Made by a program: the position numbers and the translations under genes
NCBI GenBank assembly: GCA_947000775.1
Contig: CAMQGK010000567.1
Coordinates: 2,585,001 to 2,649,000 of the forward strand
Reading direction: 5' to 3'
From: Pterois miles
Taxonomy: Eukaryota; Chordata; Actinopteri; Perciformes; Scorpaenidae
Length of the DNA: 64,000 nt
In this document: positions 36,501 to 42,660 of the stretch, one piece after another
Layout: each line of letters begins with the position of its first letter
Numbering within the stretch: the stretch's first letter is position 1
The notes under the pieces: model-generated
What the model was told of the DNA's origin: nothing
What the model saw: the letters and a program-made list of their open reading frames with translations, nothing else
Databases searched by the model: none

Positions 36501-39500
36501 TGAGCAGTGGATCGGCTCCTTGTGCTGAAACTTCAGAAGGCGATTGATGATTTTAATTAGATGTGGCGGCGCTACGGGGAGCTGTGAGGGAGCTAGAGGG
36601 CCCTCTTATGGGCATGCAGGACTCTGGCACTGACCAAAATATGTGTCTGGTGGCTGATTATCACCTACAGTGCCTCGGCCAGGAGGGGTCCTTCTCTTTA
36701 TACTGTCATCTCTGTACATTCCTGCTTTTTTGTATTCTCTAAAGACAAAAATCAAACAGTTGTGTTGTTGAAAACACAATGCTACTTACAATAATCTTCC
36801 TTCCCAACACAAATGCCGTGACAGGTCCAGACCTCTCACCCAAAACCAAAAGGTCACAACTCTTTTTGCAATAAAGATGGCCGGCTTTCGTGCTGTGATT
36901 TGCTGCTGCTCTGGATAGAAAGGAACTGGGGGCAAAGCACATTCGCACCAGACTGGTGCTATCGCAGGGAGTTACTGCTGCGATTTACCTTGCTGCAAAG
37001 CCTCTGTCAGTGCAGGTTAGGGCAGACTCGCTGGTGTAAGTAATGTGCTCTGACCCAGATCAACCGCCAAAGTAATTTACCCTCAGCTAGGGCAGCTTTA
37101 AAGGGCTGCTTGGTTCTGATTAGTGTAGCTTGGTGCTAAACAGTGCACCAGCTGTAGGTATCAGCAATGTTAAACAATAATGAAGTGATGATGCAGGTTT
37201 TTAATTTAACTGGAAGAAACTAAACCTTTATCCAAATTATTGTGGATGAGGGGGGTGAATATATAATAATATAAAAATATAATAATATATTATATTGTAT
37301 TAATAAGTAAATCACTTTAGTGAATTTCTGATTTGAACCATAGAAATAGAGCAGGAGAAGACCAGACATTGAACTCTTCTCTGTAGTCAGTGGACTTGCA
37401 CAAAAAAATGGTGATTGTTGGTTTGGTGACAACTAGGTCTGTCAAAGTTAGCGCAAGCCCAAGGAAGCTAAATAACGCTCCAAGCTTACGCTAAGTTTTA
37501 AAATGGGTTCTCTGGGTACCCACGAGTCTCCCCTTAACAGACATGCCCACTTTATGATAATCACATGCAGTTTGGGCCAAGTCATAGTCTGTTGTTACCT
37601 GTTGGGCTACAGTTTGCCATGCTATGATTTGAGCATATTTTTTTTATGCTCAGTGCAGTACCTGTGATGGTTTCTGCGCAATATTTGTCATTATTTTGTG
37701 CCCTATTAATAAATATATAAAGACACTTGCGTAAAGCAGAGTATTTGCCCACTCCCATGTCAATACGAGCATTAAATACTTGACAAATCTCCCTTTAAAA
37801 GGTACATTTTGAATGTAAAAAATGTGCAATTAATCACGTTTAGCTATGGACAATCATGCGATGAATCGGGCTTAAATACTTTTCGATTACAGTCAATTAA
37901 AGTCAGTGGGGCCCTGAAGTTTGGTCACAGCTTGTTGGGAAGGAATCAGACTCAGCTCCCGGAGACGGATGCTGGCTAGGTCGCGTGTCCTTCTTTAGTG
38001 GCGGGGAGTGAAGCAGAAGGACTGTTAGACCGGCTTTTTAGCTCATTTTCTGTAACCAATGTATTATTAAAGCATAGCAGAATTAGCAAGCTAGCTAACT
38101 AGCCAGCTGTCTGCTAGTTAACTAGCTAATTACCTTAATGCAGTTTTATAATAAAACAAGAAAGGCCAGCTGTCTGTTAGCTAAAAGCTAGCTAACTGGC
38201 CAGCTGTCTGCTAGTTAACTAGCTAGCTACCTTACTGGCCAGCTGTCTGTTAGCTAACTAACTAGCTACCTAACTGGCCAGCTGTCTGCTAGTTAACTAG
38301 TTAGCTGGGGAACTTGCCAGCTGCCCACTACTAAACTAACTAACTAAAGTTGTCATTCATTTACTCTGGTCGCTGTGTTTTGTACAGTTATTACTTCCCT
38401 GCTTGTTTTAGTTGTTATGGCAAAAACTCCCCTCAGTAAGTGCACGACTTGCTGCAAGACAGTTTAAATTATATGGAAGTTCACCCACTACAATGGTCAC
38501 AATGGCAACGGTACACAAAACTGCAACGGTACACAAAACTGCATTACCCTGTGATATCTCTCCAATATCACAGTAACACTGTATATGTCTGGAAGACAAC
38601 AAAAAAAAAAAAAAATACAGTCGCCCCCTATTTTTGAGAAAATAGCTGCCAAATAAACATTATAAGTCAGTACAGTCAATGAATGGGTGAGAATGTCCTG
38701 AGGCAGGATTGCTGTCCTCTGCATATGGAAGAAGAAATAAAAAATTAATCTGGGATGAGGAAAAGTTAACCAAAAAAAGACTACATCTCCCTTCAACTAA
38801 AAGACAACATATGAGCCCTCCCCCTTTCTGACTCCCCTCCCCTAAATAATTTTCATACAATCCCTAAATGAATATTGCATTTACACAGACTCGCATGCAT
38901 CAACTTTATTAGTGATGCTGGACCTATACAATTACTAATCACACACACTGTTTTGGTCTGTGTGGATATGACTTTATTTTTAAAATGTCCAGGGTGTACT
39001 GACCTTATAATAACCCACAGCCATTAGAGGATGTGTCTGTAACTGTAAGATACTCTTGTCTTTGCAGGCTGTGGTTTAGTCTGTGCATGTAATCTGCCCA
39101 GGTCATTTGTGTGCTTCGCATTGTGGCTGTCGGCTGGTTCTGTCTGTGGGGTCTGTGGGGTGTCTGTGGGGTCTGTGGTGTGTCTGTGGGGTCTGTGGTG
39201 GGTGTGTGGGATATCTGTGGGGTCTGTGGTGGTGTGTGTGGGGTCTGTGGGGGATATCTGTGGGGTCTGTGGTGTGTGTGTGGGGTCTGTGGGTGATGTC
39301 TGTGGGGGTCTGTGGTGGGTGTGTGGGGGGTCTGTGGGGGATGTCTGTGCCAGGTGTTCTGCATTTCACGCTCACTGCCTTGCATCTCACTTGGGGGTTC
39401 AGCAGCTAACCTCACGCATACCTCACATAAAAAAAAACAGTACAAACCCTCCTCCAAATTGCCTTCCTTTGTACTCATAGTCTCTTTTTCTCACCTATCA

Positions 39501-40193
39501 TCTTGAGTAGCTTTTATTTTTCAGACAGCATCTGTCTGCCATTATCGCTGTGCCTCCTCTCCAACTTTTGCGCCGTTTCTTTGTGCTGCTTTCTCTATTG
39601 TTTGCTTCCGTGACTCTTCTTCAGTCTTATTCTTCCTCTAACGAGCTGCCTGCCCGTTCCCGTTACATTTCTGCGTGGTCTCGGTTCTGTGTTTTCCCTC
39701 CACACACACCTGCTTGTCATGGCTGGAGGGGGTTACCTCCATGCAGCTTGCCAATCTGCTCACTGTATCAGTGCTGCAGCACACACACCAGAGATGATTC
39801 ATCACGAAACTCACAAATCATTCGAAGTAGGAAACGAACAACACTCTCATACACTTCAGCAGCAAGCAAAAGCAGAAAATAACTCAAACACACCGCCTCA
39901 ACTTTGACAACTTCCTACTTTCTATTCCCTTTCCCCACTCTCCTTTTCAAACGCATGCCCACTTCCACTCTTTTCATGCACCTCTACTTTAAAATACACC
40001 TTACCGTGAGGGTGGGGATGGCTGTGACCAGCGAGTAGATGAGCACGGGTGGGATCTTGCTGGTGTCGTCCGGACCCGGGTAGGGCTTAGAGAAGGTTTT
40101 GTCGTAACAGAAGAAGCCCTGGATGTGCACGGGGAAGGTGTCCGTGTACTCGAAGTAGTAAGCCAGCAGCACCGTCCCAGCCATGATCACCAG
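12178..40193 (-). CDS. plppr2: phospholipid phosphatase-related protein 2, 5' end missing
   Basis: Join on the minus strand: 40005-40193, 17351-17471, 16555-16805, 15442-15618, 13133-13276, 12178-12213 (918 nt, 305 codons and a TGA). All introns are GT-AG with consistent phases. The protein belongs to the LPP-related (plasticity-related gene) family of six-pass membrane proteins linked to neurite growth. The segments TTTIFANAGQVVTG, RPNYTALGC and GVVRVAEYRNHW point to PLPPR2 rather than PLPPR1 or PLPPR5; the TEIT ending recalls those paralogues. Phosphatase motif residues are lost: P129 replaces the motif-1 Lys, P172-S-K-D175 replaces PSGH, and V220 and N227 replace the Ser and His of motif 3. 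A catalytic role is therefore unlikely. Sequons lie at N126 and N138. About 20 N-terminal residues, expected from family length, lie on exons not found here. I cannot tell the teleost a and b copies apart. Confidence 0.92.
12214..13132 (-). other. plppr2 intron (919 bp)
   Basis: Starts GTAAGG and ends CTGCAG on the minus strand. It holds a (GA)n tract at 12239-12264, purine-rich DNA at 12270-12600 and a G-rich patch at 13010-13060. No exon or transposon was recognised. Confidence 0.75.
12239..12264. repeat. (GA)n microsatellite beside a splice acceptor
   Basis: On the transcript strand this is a (TC)n run ending about 25 bases before the acceptor of the last coding exon, so it forms part of the polypyrimidine tract. 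Confidence 0.9.
13133..13276 (-). CDS. plppr2 coding exon (48 codons; end of TM6 and cytoplasmic tail)
   Basis: Acceptor TTCAG|GTGACC, donor CAG|GTAAGG, phase 0 at both ends. It begins VTCVINNF, the end of the sixth membrane segment (PLPPR2 and PLPPR1 have a similar C-V-x-N-F stretch). It continues with a proline-rich tail and the family-typical VESPLEKLSG near residues 283-292. Reading through the donor would add about 18 residues (VRGGGG...) before a stop, so intron retention would give an alternative C-terminus lacking TEIT. Confidence 0.88.
13277..15441 (-). other. plppr2 intron (2165 bp)
   Basis: Donor TTG|GTGAGA, acceptor TTCAG. AT-rich; it contains the TTAA-flanked transposon relic at 14503-15086. 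No exon is visible in the remainder. Confidence 0.8.
14503..15086. mobile_element. piggyBac-like MITE with TTAA target sites
   Basis: Inverted ends AGAGGAACTATTATG and CATCATAGGTCCTCT (13 of 15 match) are each flanked by TTAA (14499-14502 and 15087-15090). Inside, a segment of about 150 bp ('gttcaaagtcc[g/a]caccaaa' to 'gatgtcaccaagtaacaca') is present twice in tandem, at about 14584-14715 and 14744-14860. There is no transposase frame. The TTAA duplication suggests piggyBac-type transposition in trans. Confidence 0.7.
15442..15618 (-). CDS. plppr2 coding exon (59 codons; TM4 end to TM6)
   Basis: Acceptor CTGCAG|ATGTAC, donor TTG|GTGAGA, phase 0 at both ends. It starts MYVTLVFKTKGTRL and contains TM5 (about residues 205-225), then the former phosphatase motif 3. 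There V220-R221 stands for Ser-Arg and N227 for the catalytic His, while D231 is kept. TM6 follows (GFFTGGAIAVFL). The first Met is internal; it aligns with the family's YT(A/V)-MYVTLVF junction and is not a start codon. Confidence 0.93.
15619..16554 (-). other. plppr2 intron (936 bp)
   Basis: Donor GTG|GTAGGT, acceptor CTGCAG. It contains a fragment of family R1 at 16235-16340. Nothing else was recognised. Confidence 0.8.
16235..16340 (+). mobile_element. R1 element fragment (3' end only)
   Basis: Carries 'ccagaggagtcgccccctga', 'ggccattagaaagaat' and 'cggcattggcgtc', matching the last 100 bp of the R1 family. Confidence 0.65.
16555..16805 (-). CDS. plppr2 coding exon (residues 104-187; TM3, extracellular loop, TM4)
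   Basis: Acceptor CCCAG|GTGTCT completes a split Gly codon. Donor GTG|GTAGGT ends in phase 0. TM3 is VYAFGLFTTTIFANAG. A loop follows with sequons at N126 and N138, cysteines 135, 144 and 157, and the motif-1 remnant (P129 in place of Lys; R136-P137 kept). The motif-2 remnant is PSKD at 172-175 instead of PSGH. The TTTIFANAG and SKDAAL spellings favour PLPPR2 over PLPPR5 or PLPPR1. Confidence 0.93.
16806..17350 (-). other. plppr2 intron (545 bp)
   Basis: Donor CTAG|GTGAAC, acceptor CCCAG. No repeat or exon was recognised within it. Confidence 0.8.
17351..17471 (-). CDS. plppr2 coding exon (residues 64-104; end of TM2 and cytoplasmic loop)
   Basis: Acceptor GCACAG|ATTCTT in phase 0, donor CTAG|GTGAAC in phase 1 (121 nt). 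It encodes ILVGELCAFF, then a loop with QEKTIV and the family-typical CCYFNPLLRRIIRFLG. The split Gly codon joins precisely to the next exon's VYAFG. The loop is close to those of PLPPR1 and PLPPR5; human PLPPR2 is more divergent here. Confidence 0.92.
17560..17670. repeat. Fragment of a fish interspersed repeat
   Basis: 'tccatagactgaatataaag', then 'gtgaagccaaaacatc' and 'cgccccctggtggccggctg' are in the order I know from a common percomorph repeat. It is followed by a TA-rich tract (17692-17715). Confidence 0.5.
18470..18995. repeat. Possible interspersed repeat, unclassified
   Basis: The word 'gggcaagt' recurs at both ends ('ccggggcaagtgaaatg' near 18585 and 'ggggcaagtaaaaattt' near 18950). 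This suggests an old element. No frame or family can be named. Confidence 0.35.
19010..19345 (+). repeat. Interspersed repeat paired with 33598-33900
   Basis: Shares 'atgctatgcttcc[a/g]caacgg', 'tagccagtgg[g/a]gcatg', 'gattacaaca' and 'ctctgctcaggtagac' with the minus strand at 33598-33900. This copy lacks the decamer expansion seen in the other one. Confidence 0.65.
19555..19665. promoter_or_regulatory. Candidate conserved noncoding element
   Basis: Unique sequence with CTAATGATCTCAG, CTCATTAGATTTAATCATC and TTAAGCACAG words, rich in homeodomain-like sites. It lies inside the large plppr2 intron. The call is by texture only. Confidence 0.3.
20150..20510. promoter_or_regulatory. Candidate conserved noncoding block in the plppr2 intron
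   Basis: About 360 bp of complex, repeat-free sequence with CCATTTATGGGCCAATTAAA, GGTTTAATCAGCGGC and CCATGGCAACC-like words (the last resembles an RFX half-site). GC content is higher than the surroundings. The open frames here show no protein family. Confidence 0.4.
21265..21605 (+). mobile_element. tRNA-derived SINE, copy 1 (nested in a DNA transposon)
   Basis: Pol III box A (TAGCTCAGTCTGTAGG, 21276-21291) and box B (GGTTCAAGTCC, 21320-21330) are followed by a body with 'gctggagaggtgccagttta' and 'ctgccgaggtgcccctgagc'. The tail is 'aatttccccactgtgggact' and (TTC)n. It interrupts the pogo-like element, so it is younger. It is not a functional tRNA: no acceptor stem is formed. Confidence 0.88.
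21727..21960 (+). pseudogene. pogo-like transposase, C-terminal relic
   Basis: One frame reads AAWERWMTEGEQTFTKTGRQ, continues to WIVDAWAKVSA and hits a stop at 21898. A second frame, shifted near 21860, continues with FTKAGIIAEQ and the acidic tail NSNETESDNDE. Together they match the end of pogo/Tigger-type transposases as I know them. The N-terminal and catalytic parts are absent, so this cannot be active. Confidence 0.65.
22999..23194 (-). pseudogene. Penelope-like GIY-YIG endonuclease, C-terminal relic
   Basis: Translation includes SSGLDSTVYLHLEDKGQSF, then EDNNIHILDREDGCF. This matches the region of Penelope-like elements just after the Y-I-G core, with the conserved Arg-Glu of the LDRE motif. 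The N-terminal GIY-YIG core and all of the reverse transcriptase are missing. The reading beyond DREDG diverges from what I expect of the family. Confidence 0.65.
23195..23745. mobile_element. hAT-like MITE (GGGGTGTCA family), nested
   Basis: Ends CAGGGGTGTCAGACTCA and CTTGAGTTTGACACGTG are near inverted repeats. The flanking 8-mers ATCTGAAC (23187-23194) and ATCTAATC (23746-23753) match at 6 of 8 bases, as expected for an aged hAT target duplication. It contains 'gagggccggttgtaac'. It has no transposase. Confidence 0.65.
24290..24480. promoter_or_regulatory. Candidate conserved noncoding element
   Basis: Unique block with GGAATTAATTATTCATGCAT, GCGCATTATTTCAACC, TTATAATTCC and TTGAAATTAAACTGCC words, in DNA otherwise full of repeats. 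The frames are closed. It lies in the large plppr2 intron. Confidence 0.35.
24790..24940 (+). mobile_element. Second Penelope-like 3' end, inverted relative to 22960-23052
   Basis: Bases 24847-24940 are nearly identical to the reverse complement of 22960-23052, including 'gatgaatgaagaggattgta', 'gggggaataaagagagcagg' and the end 'accattaaagag'. Both end at the same point, which marks the element's 3' terminus. Confidence 0.6.
25160..25495. mobile_element. Penelope-like terminal segment with hairpin
   Basis: Contains 'gtgagaagtgaaacgtcctc', 'accaagtccagtggctgctg' and 'cattcatccaggtcat', shared with 23746-23870, followed by the 33-bp inverted repeat at 25330-25490. It interrupts the MITE. The class is assigned by shared words only. 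Confidence 0.5.
25330..25490. repeat. Perfect 33-bp inverted repeat
   Basis: Arms 25330-25362 and 25458-25490 are exact reverse complements and include CAACTGGACTTAGATTTGTC. They are separated by 95 bp. Just before the right arm is 'ggataaggggcaaaacgtct', weakly like a hammerhead ribozyme core but with substitutions. Confidence 0.9.
26600..26725 (-). mobile_element. Fragment of interspersed family R15
   Basis: 'gtttccaacatggcggccag', 'cagctaaacagc' and 'gatgtttctgaaaac' are the reverse complement of words in the copy at 52740-52810. Confidence 0.6.
26741..27087 (+). mobile_element. tRNA-derived SINE, copy 2
   Basis: Same boxes A and B as copy 1, the same body ('gctggagaggtgccagttta', 'ctgccgaggtgcccctgagc') and tail 'aatttcccctcgtgggacta' followed by (CTT)n. 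It is the second of three plus-strand copies. Confidence 0.88.
28225..28369. mobile_element. hAT-like MITE fragment (GGTATCGG...GCATCCCTA family)
   Basis: Includes 'ggcactcggtatcggccaat' and ends 'attgctgcatcccta'. A longer relative lies at 44830-45271. Confidence 0.6.
28550..28745. promoter_or_regulatory. Candidate conserved noncoding element
   Basis: Repeat-free block with GCATGCTGCAGCTCTTTCGC, GGTTATTCATGTG and AAGCCATTATCTGTC words, in the plppr2 large intron. It has no frame of note. The call is by texture. Confidence 0.28.
29471..29668 (+). mobile_element. hAT-like MITE fragment (GGCTGTCAA family)
   Basis: 'attgattaaaatattaattt', 'aaagggagaattgtcaagta' and 'gtgggcaaatatgctgcttt' match the family; it is truncated on the right. 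Confidence 0.65.
30475..30515. repeat. (TG)n microsatellite
   Basis: Uninterrupted TG repeat of about 40 bp in the large intron. Confidence 0.95.
30968..31318 (+). mobile_element. MITE-like repeat, family R5, copy 2
   Basis: Starts 'ggttaaagcaccagtgta', contains 'catgttgctccaccacgttc' and 'cggacag'-like words of the family, and ends 'agatgccatcaaatcctaca' and 'ctgtaccttt'. The ends are imperfect inverted repeats, and the 3' end matches copy 1 near 7938. Confidence 0.6.
31618..31990. mobile_element. hAT-like MITE fragment (GTGGTTCCCAACC family)
   Basis: Begins 'cagtggttcccaaccta' and continues 'aaagctgagaccccgccccc', a wording I know from a widespread fish repeat. The right boundary is uncertain. 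Confidence 0.5.
33598..33900 (-). repeat. Interspersed repeat with internal decamer array
   Basis: Reverse complement relative of 19010-19345 (shared 'ctctgctcaggtagac', 'gattacaaca', 'tagccagtgg'). Inside it, 33774-33830 is a tandem array absent from the other copy. Confidence 0.65.
33774..33830. repeat. Decamer tandem array
   Basis: About six units of CGCTCTGCAC, almost perfect, inside the repeat at 33598-33900. This is a local expansion. Confidence 0.9.
34592..34625. repeat. (GGAA)n microsatellite
   Basis: About eight GGAA units in a row. GGAA repeats can bind ETS-type factors; no role is shown here. Confidence 0.92.
35047..35366. mobile_element. hAT-like MITE (AGGGCTGCAAC family)
   Basis: Begins AGGGCTGCAACAATAAATTA and ends with GAGCCCT. 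Inside are 'gtaaactgaacctctttggg' and 'acaaaacaagacatttgagg', which I recognise from a common fish repeat. The terminal inverted repeat is decayed. Confidence 0.7.
35640..36110. mobile_element. Two opposed fragments of interspersed family R15
   Basis: At 35650-35720 'ggcatcactgggcaaaaatc' and 'cataatgaccttccagcata' run in one direction. At 36030-36100 'gttgaattacaatatgctga' and 'ttgcccaacaatgccaaaaa' are the inverse. Both match parts of 52980-53040. Confidence 0.55.
36510..36690. promoter_or_regulatory. Candidate conserved noncoding element
   Basis: Repeat-free block with GATTGATGATTTTAATTAG, GTGGCGGCGCTACGGGGAGC and GGTGGCTGATTATCACC words, with mixed GC content in AT-rich surroundings. It lies in the large plppr2 intron. 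Confidence 0.35.
37427..37905 (-). mobile_element. hAT-like MITE (GGCTGTCAA family), near full length
   Basis: Starts near 'ggtctgtcaaagttagcgc' and carries 'ataacgctccaagcttacgc', 'gtctccccttaacagacatg' and 'tttgcccactcccatgtcaa'. It ends in degraded 'gcgatgaatcgggc'. Opposite in orientation to 46811-47506. Confidence 0.65.
38088..38335. repeat. 39-bp minisatellite with CAGCTG
   Basis: Units beginning GGCCAGCTGTCTG and continuing CTAGTTAACTAGCTAGCTAC repeat four to five times with one larger interruption. Each unit has the E-box CAGCTG. Confidence 0.8.
39141..39350. repeat. G-rich minisatellite (GTCTGTGGG-type units)
   Basis: Degenerate units of GGGGTCTGTGG with variants such as GGGATATCT, over about 210 bp. 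The plus strand has many GGG runs, so it could form G-quadruplexes; plppr2 is transcribed from the other strand, so the pre-mRNA would be C-rich. It lies 650 bp from an exon. Confidence 0.85.
40005..40193 (-). CDS. plppr2 first exon seen (63 codons; TM1, extracellular loop, TM2 start)
   Basis: Acceptor TTTCCAG|CTGGTG, preceded by a good branch-point-like TCCTAACG and donor ACG|GTAAGG; phase 0 at both ends. It encodes LVIMAGTVLLAYYFEYTDTF (TM1), a loop with GFFCYD and PYPGPDD, and then PPVLIYSLVTAIPTLT (TM2). FPVHxQGFFCYD and KPYPGP fit PLPPR2. PLPPR1 has the same LVIMAGT start at an exon junction, so an upstream exon ending in the family's FxFVE motif is expected. I did not find it up to 64000. 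An in-frame ATG at 40206-40208 just before the acceptor would read MFYFQLVIM. Confidence 0.93.
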
Positions 40194-40201
40194 CTGGAAA
40201 T

Positions 40202-40374
40202 AGAACATTATCCCTCCGTTAGGAAGTAAGAGGACAAGAGGCGAAGAAGAAGAAGAGGAGGGAGAGGCGGAGGAGGAGGTGGTGGTGGAAGAGGGTGAGG
40301 AGGAGGAGGAGGAGAGGAAGAGGGGAGAGTCAAGTCCCTGTTCCCCTCAGCCACAGGGAGATGCATAGGAACAC

Positions 40375-40438
<64 letters not shown>

Positions 40439-40690
40439 TCAGTGCTCAAGAGAGAGGAAGAGGAGGAGAGAGAGGCAACAACATAACAAGATAAGAGAGA
40501 GACAAGAAAATGTGCAGGAGGAGGCTCATCTCTTCAAGAGATGAACAGAAACCACAGAATAAAAGAGGTTTCCGCAGCAGCAGGAGCGGCAAAAACAAAG
40601 AAATGCATGGGGAGCGAGAGAGCAACGGAGTGAGAGAGAGGGAGGGAGGGAGGGAGGTGGGAGGGAGAGAAAGGGGGAGCAGCCTTTATG
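40202..40690. repeat. Purine-rich tract with (GA)n microsatellite
   Basis: GAGGAG-rich sequence with an uninterrupted (GA)n run at 40378-40437 (about 30 units). On the transcript strand this is a long pyrimidine tract directly upstream of the acceptor at 40193. Confidence 0.9.
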
Positions 40691-41406
40691 CTGCCAGCAC
40701 TCATGAAATCTACTACAGTTGAGCTGTGGGTGTATTTGTAGATACTGCGCGAGTGTGTGTAAAATGCATGAATGTGTGTGGCGAGAAAACGTGCGCAGGA
40801 GAGTGAAGTGTGTTTTTGCGGTTCTAATCATCAGCTGACATCTCAAAAAAAAAAAAAAAAAAAAGAAAAGTTTAAACACTGGTGTCTTTGTGATAAATGC
40901 ATGTAAGTGAGTGGATAACACTTAAGAAGGTGGTGTTATATATAGATCCTGGAGCGTAGTCCGCTGCCACTACCTGCTCAGCACTAAATGTTAGCTGGTG
41001 GAGCAGCTAAAGACAGTTATTTCCCTCATGGCTTGGTGGAGACTCATGGATGCTGGGCTTACAATCACCAAATGGAAAGACACATGACTCCAAATGAATC
41101 TGCCGGATGTGGCACATACTTGCCATCAAGTTTGCTGTATAAACTTTAAAGGAGCAATAAGTCGTACTGACAGGGAGCATTTTAAAATGGCTATATACTG
41201 TTTGTACTCTACAAGTATACACAGAGGCGTTTGTTGCAATATACTCCGAAACGCCAGGAGGAGTTTAAGCAAAATTGTCTGTGGATAAGCAAGAAGTGGA
41301 TGATTGGAAAGGAAAGTAGGTGAAGTAGATTTCATGTCCTCATATGACCAGCCTCCACCAGATTAGAATCTGGTCTTACAAAAACACTTTGAGTTTGTAA
41401 GATAAG

Positions 41407-41680
41407 AGATAAAATAAGATATTCCTTTATTAGTCCCACAGTGGGGAAATTCACACATTACAGCAGCAAGTGGATAGTGCAATAAAAGACAAGTAGCATA
41501 GATTTAAAAACAGTATTAATACAAATAAAATAAATTAGTATATACATAATAGAAAAGTAAAGCCAGAAATATGTCCATCATATCAATAAATAATTGTCCA
41601 GTTACTATGATTAGAGCAGATGATATAATTGTACATGAGTCCTTATTGCACTTATTTGTATGGTATGGCCCACCAAGAAT
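41407..41680 (-). mobile_element. 5'-truncated non-LTR retrotransposon 3' end
   Basis: Bases 41418-41452 are the exact reverse complement of the SINE tail at 62221-62255 (35 bp, including CCACTGTGGGACTAATAAAG). The sequence beyond it is unrelated to the SINE body. This is how a partner LINE would look. The left end has GATAAGAGATAAAATAAGAT, a degraded GATA/TAAGA tail. Confidence 0.6.
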
Positions 41681-41857
41681 CTGACCGTAGTCAAGTGTTT
41701 ACGAGAATAGGTGAAACTGACCTGGCTGAGAATCCCTACAGTCGGTTAGGACAAGAACAGAGGATGTATCCTGTTTTGGCATATCCAGACAGAACCTGAT
41801 TGGTGGAAAGTGTGTTTACTGGTGAATATGAAAGTAAGGGTGTTGACTGTTGGGCTG

Positions 41858-42180
41858 CAGAGTTTGCATGTTCTCCCTGTGTTAGCGTGGGTTTTCTCCG
41901 GGTACTCCTGCTTCCTCCCACAGTCCAAAGACATGCTGTTTAGGTTAATTGATGACTCTAAATTGCCCGTAGGTGTGGATGTGAGCGTGAATGGTTGTCT
42001 GTCTATATGATGTCTGTCTCTATGTGCCCTGCGATGGACTGGCGACCTGTCCAGGGTGAACCCCGCCTTCGCCCAATGCCAGCTGGGATCGGCTCCAGCC
42101 CCCCCGCGACCCCTAACGGGATACGCAGTTGAAAAGATAGATAGATAGATAGATAGATGGATGGATGGATGGATGGATGA
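41858..42180 (+). mobile_element. Abundant fish interspersed repeat with GATA/GGAT tail
   Basis: 'gagtttgcatgttctccctg', 'cttcctcccacagtccaaag', 'gcgatggactggcgacctgt' and 'agctgggatcggctccagcc' follow the order I know from a very common vertebrate repeat. It ends in (GATA)n(GGAT)n at 42135-42180. Tail position suggests a non-LTR 3' end; the class is not certain. A fragment lies at 55035-55180. Confidence 0.65.
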
Positions 42181-42244
42181 TTGCAAGAATAAATTGTATC
42201 CTGCTATGCTGACCCTTTTTCATATGACCTCGTCTTATTTTTGC

Positions 42245-42660
42245 TACAACATAGGCTGCCTGTCAAGAATAGTATAGCATGTCTGGGTTTTAGGACTCAT
42301 TCCTGTAGAGCTATATTCCAAATGGAGCATTTCCTGATTAAGAAATGTGAGATATGCCAATATTCATACGCTGCATTTACGGCATTTACGGCAGTTTGCA
42401 ACACACGGGCTCTTACCATGCGGCCAGCTCTGTGCGTTGTACACAAACCAATGAGCCAAAAGTTTGCAGAGATGCAGCCCAAAAGAAACATTTCTGGTCG
42501 GAAGGAGAAAAAACCTACTTTTAAACATTAAGAAAGTTGGTAACTTGGACATCGTAAACAAATATTTCGTAAACAAATATTTCGACCTTTTCAAGAAGGC
42601 AGTTGAAGAATGTTGTGTTTGTACAGCCGAAAAAGTCCGCCACCAGTGGAAAACTTAAAA
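42245..42660 (+). pseudogene. Myb/SANT-like DNA-binding protein relic (transposon-derived)
   Basis: After 'ttttaggactcattcctgta' the sequence shows a decayed coding region. One frame gives HFWSEGEKTYF; another gives DLFKKAVEECCVCTAEKVRH and QWKT. Together these resemble the W-S-E-E-E-T start and F-K-K...V-E-Q end of trihelix/Myb-SANT domains found in Harbinger-type elements. A 15-bp unit GTAAACAAATATTTC is tandemly doubled inside. It is broken by stops and frameshifts. Confidence 0.5.

Larger units (their letters stand above)
17472..40004 (-). other. plppr2 large intron (22.5 kb)
   Basis: Donor ACG|GTAAGG at 40004 and acceptor GCACAG at 17472, both phase 0. Neighbouring exons code for adjacent parts of TM2, so no coding exon is missing between them. 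The intron holds most of the transposon relics listed here, three minisatellites and several candidate regulatory blocks. Stretches where I see nothing clear: 17670-18470, 22017-22754, 27088-28224, 29669-30474, 31991-33597 and 33901-35046, all AT-rich or mixed without a recognisable exon. Confidence 0.85.

Noticed and set aside
39550..39882. 110-codon plus-strand frame with a signal-peptide-like start
   Set aside because: It begins at GTG, runs through pyrimidine-rich intron DNA next to a plppr2 exon on the other strand, and shows no family or splice context.
12178..40193. Identity as plppr1 or plppr5
   Set aside because: TM1 and the C-terminal TEIT resemble them, but TTTIFANAG, SKDAAL and VGVVRVAEYRNHW are PLPPR2-type. 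A tree would settle it.
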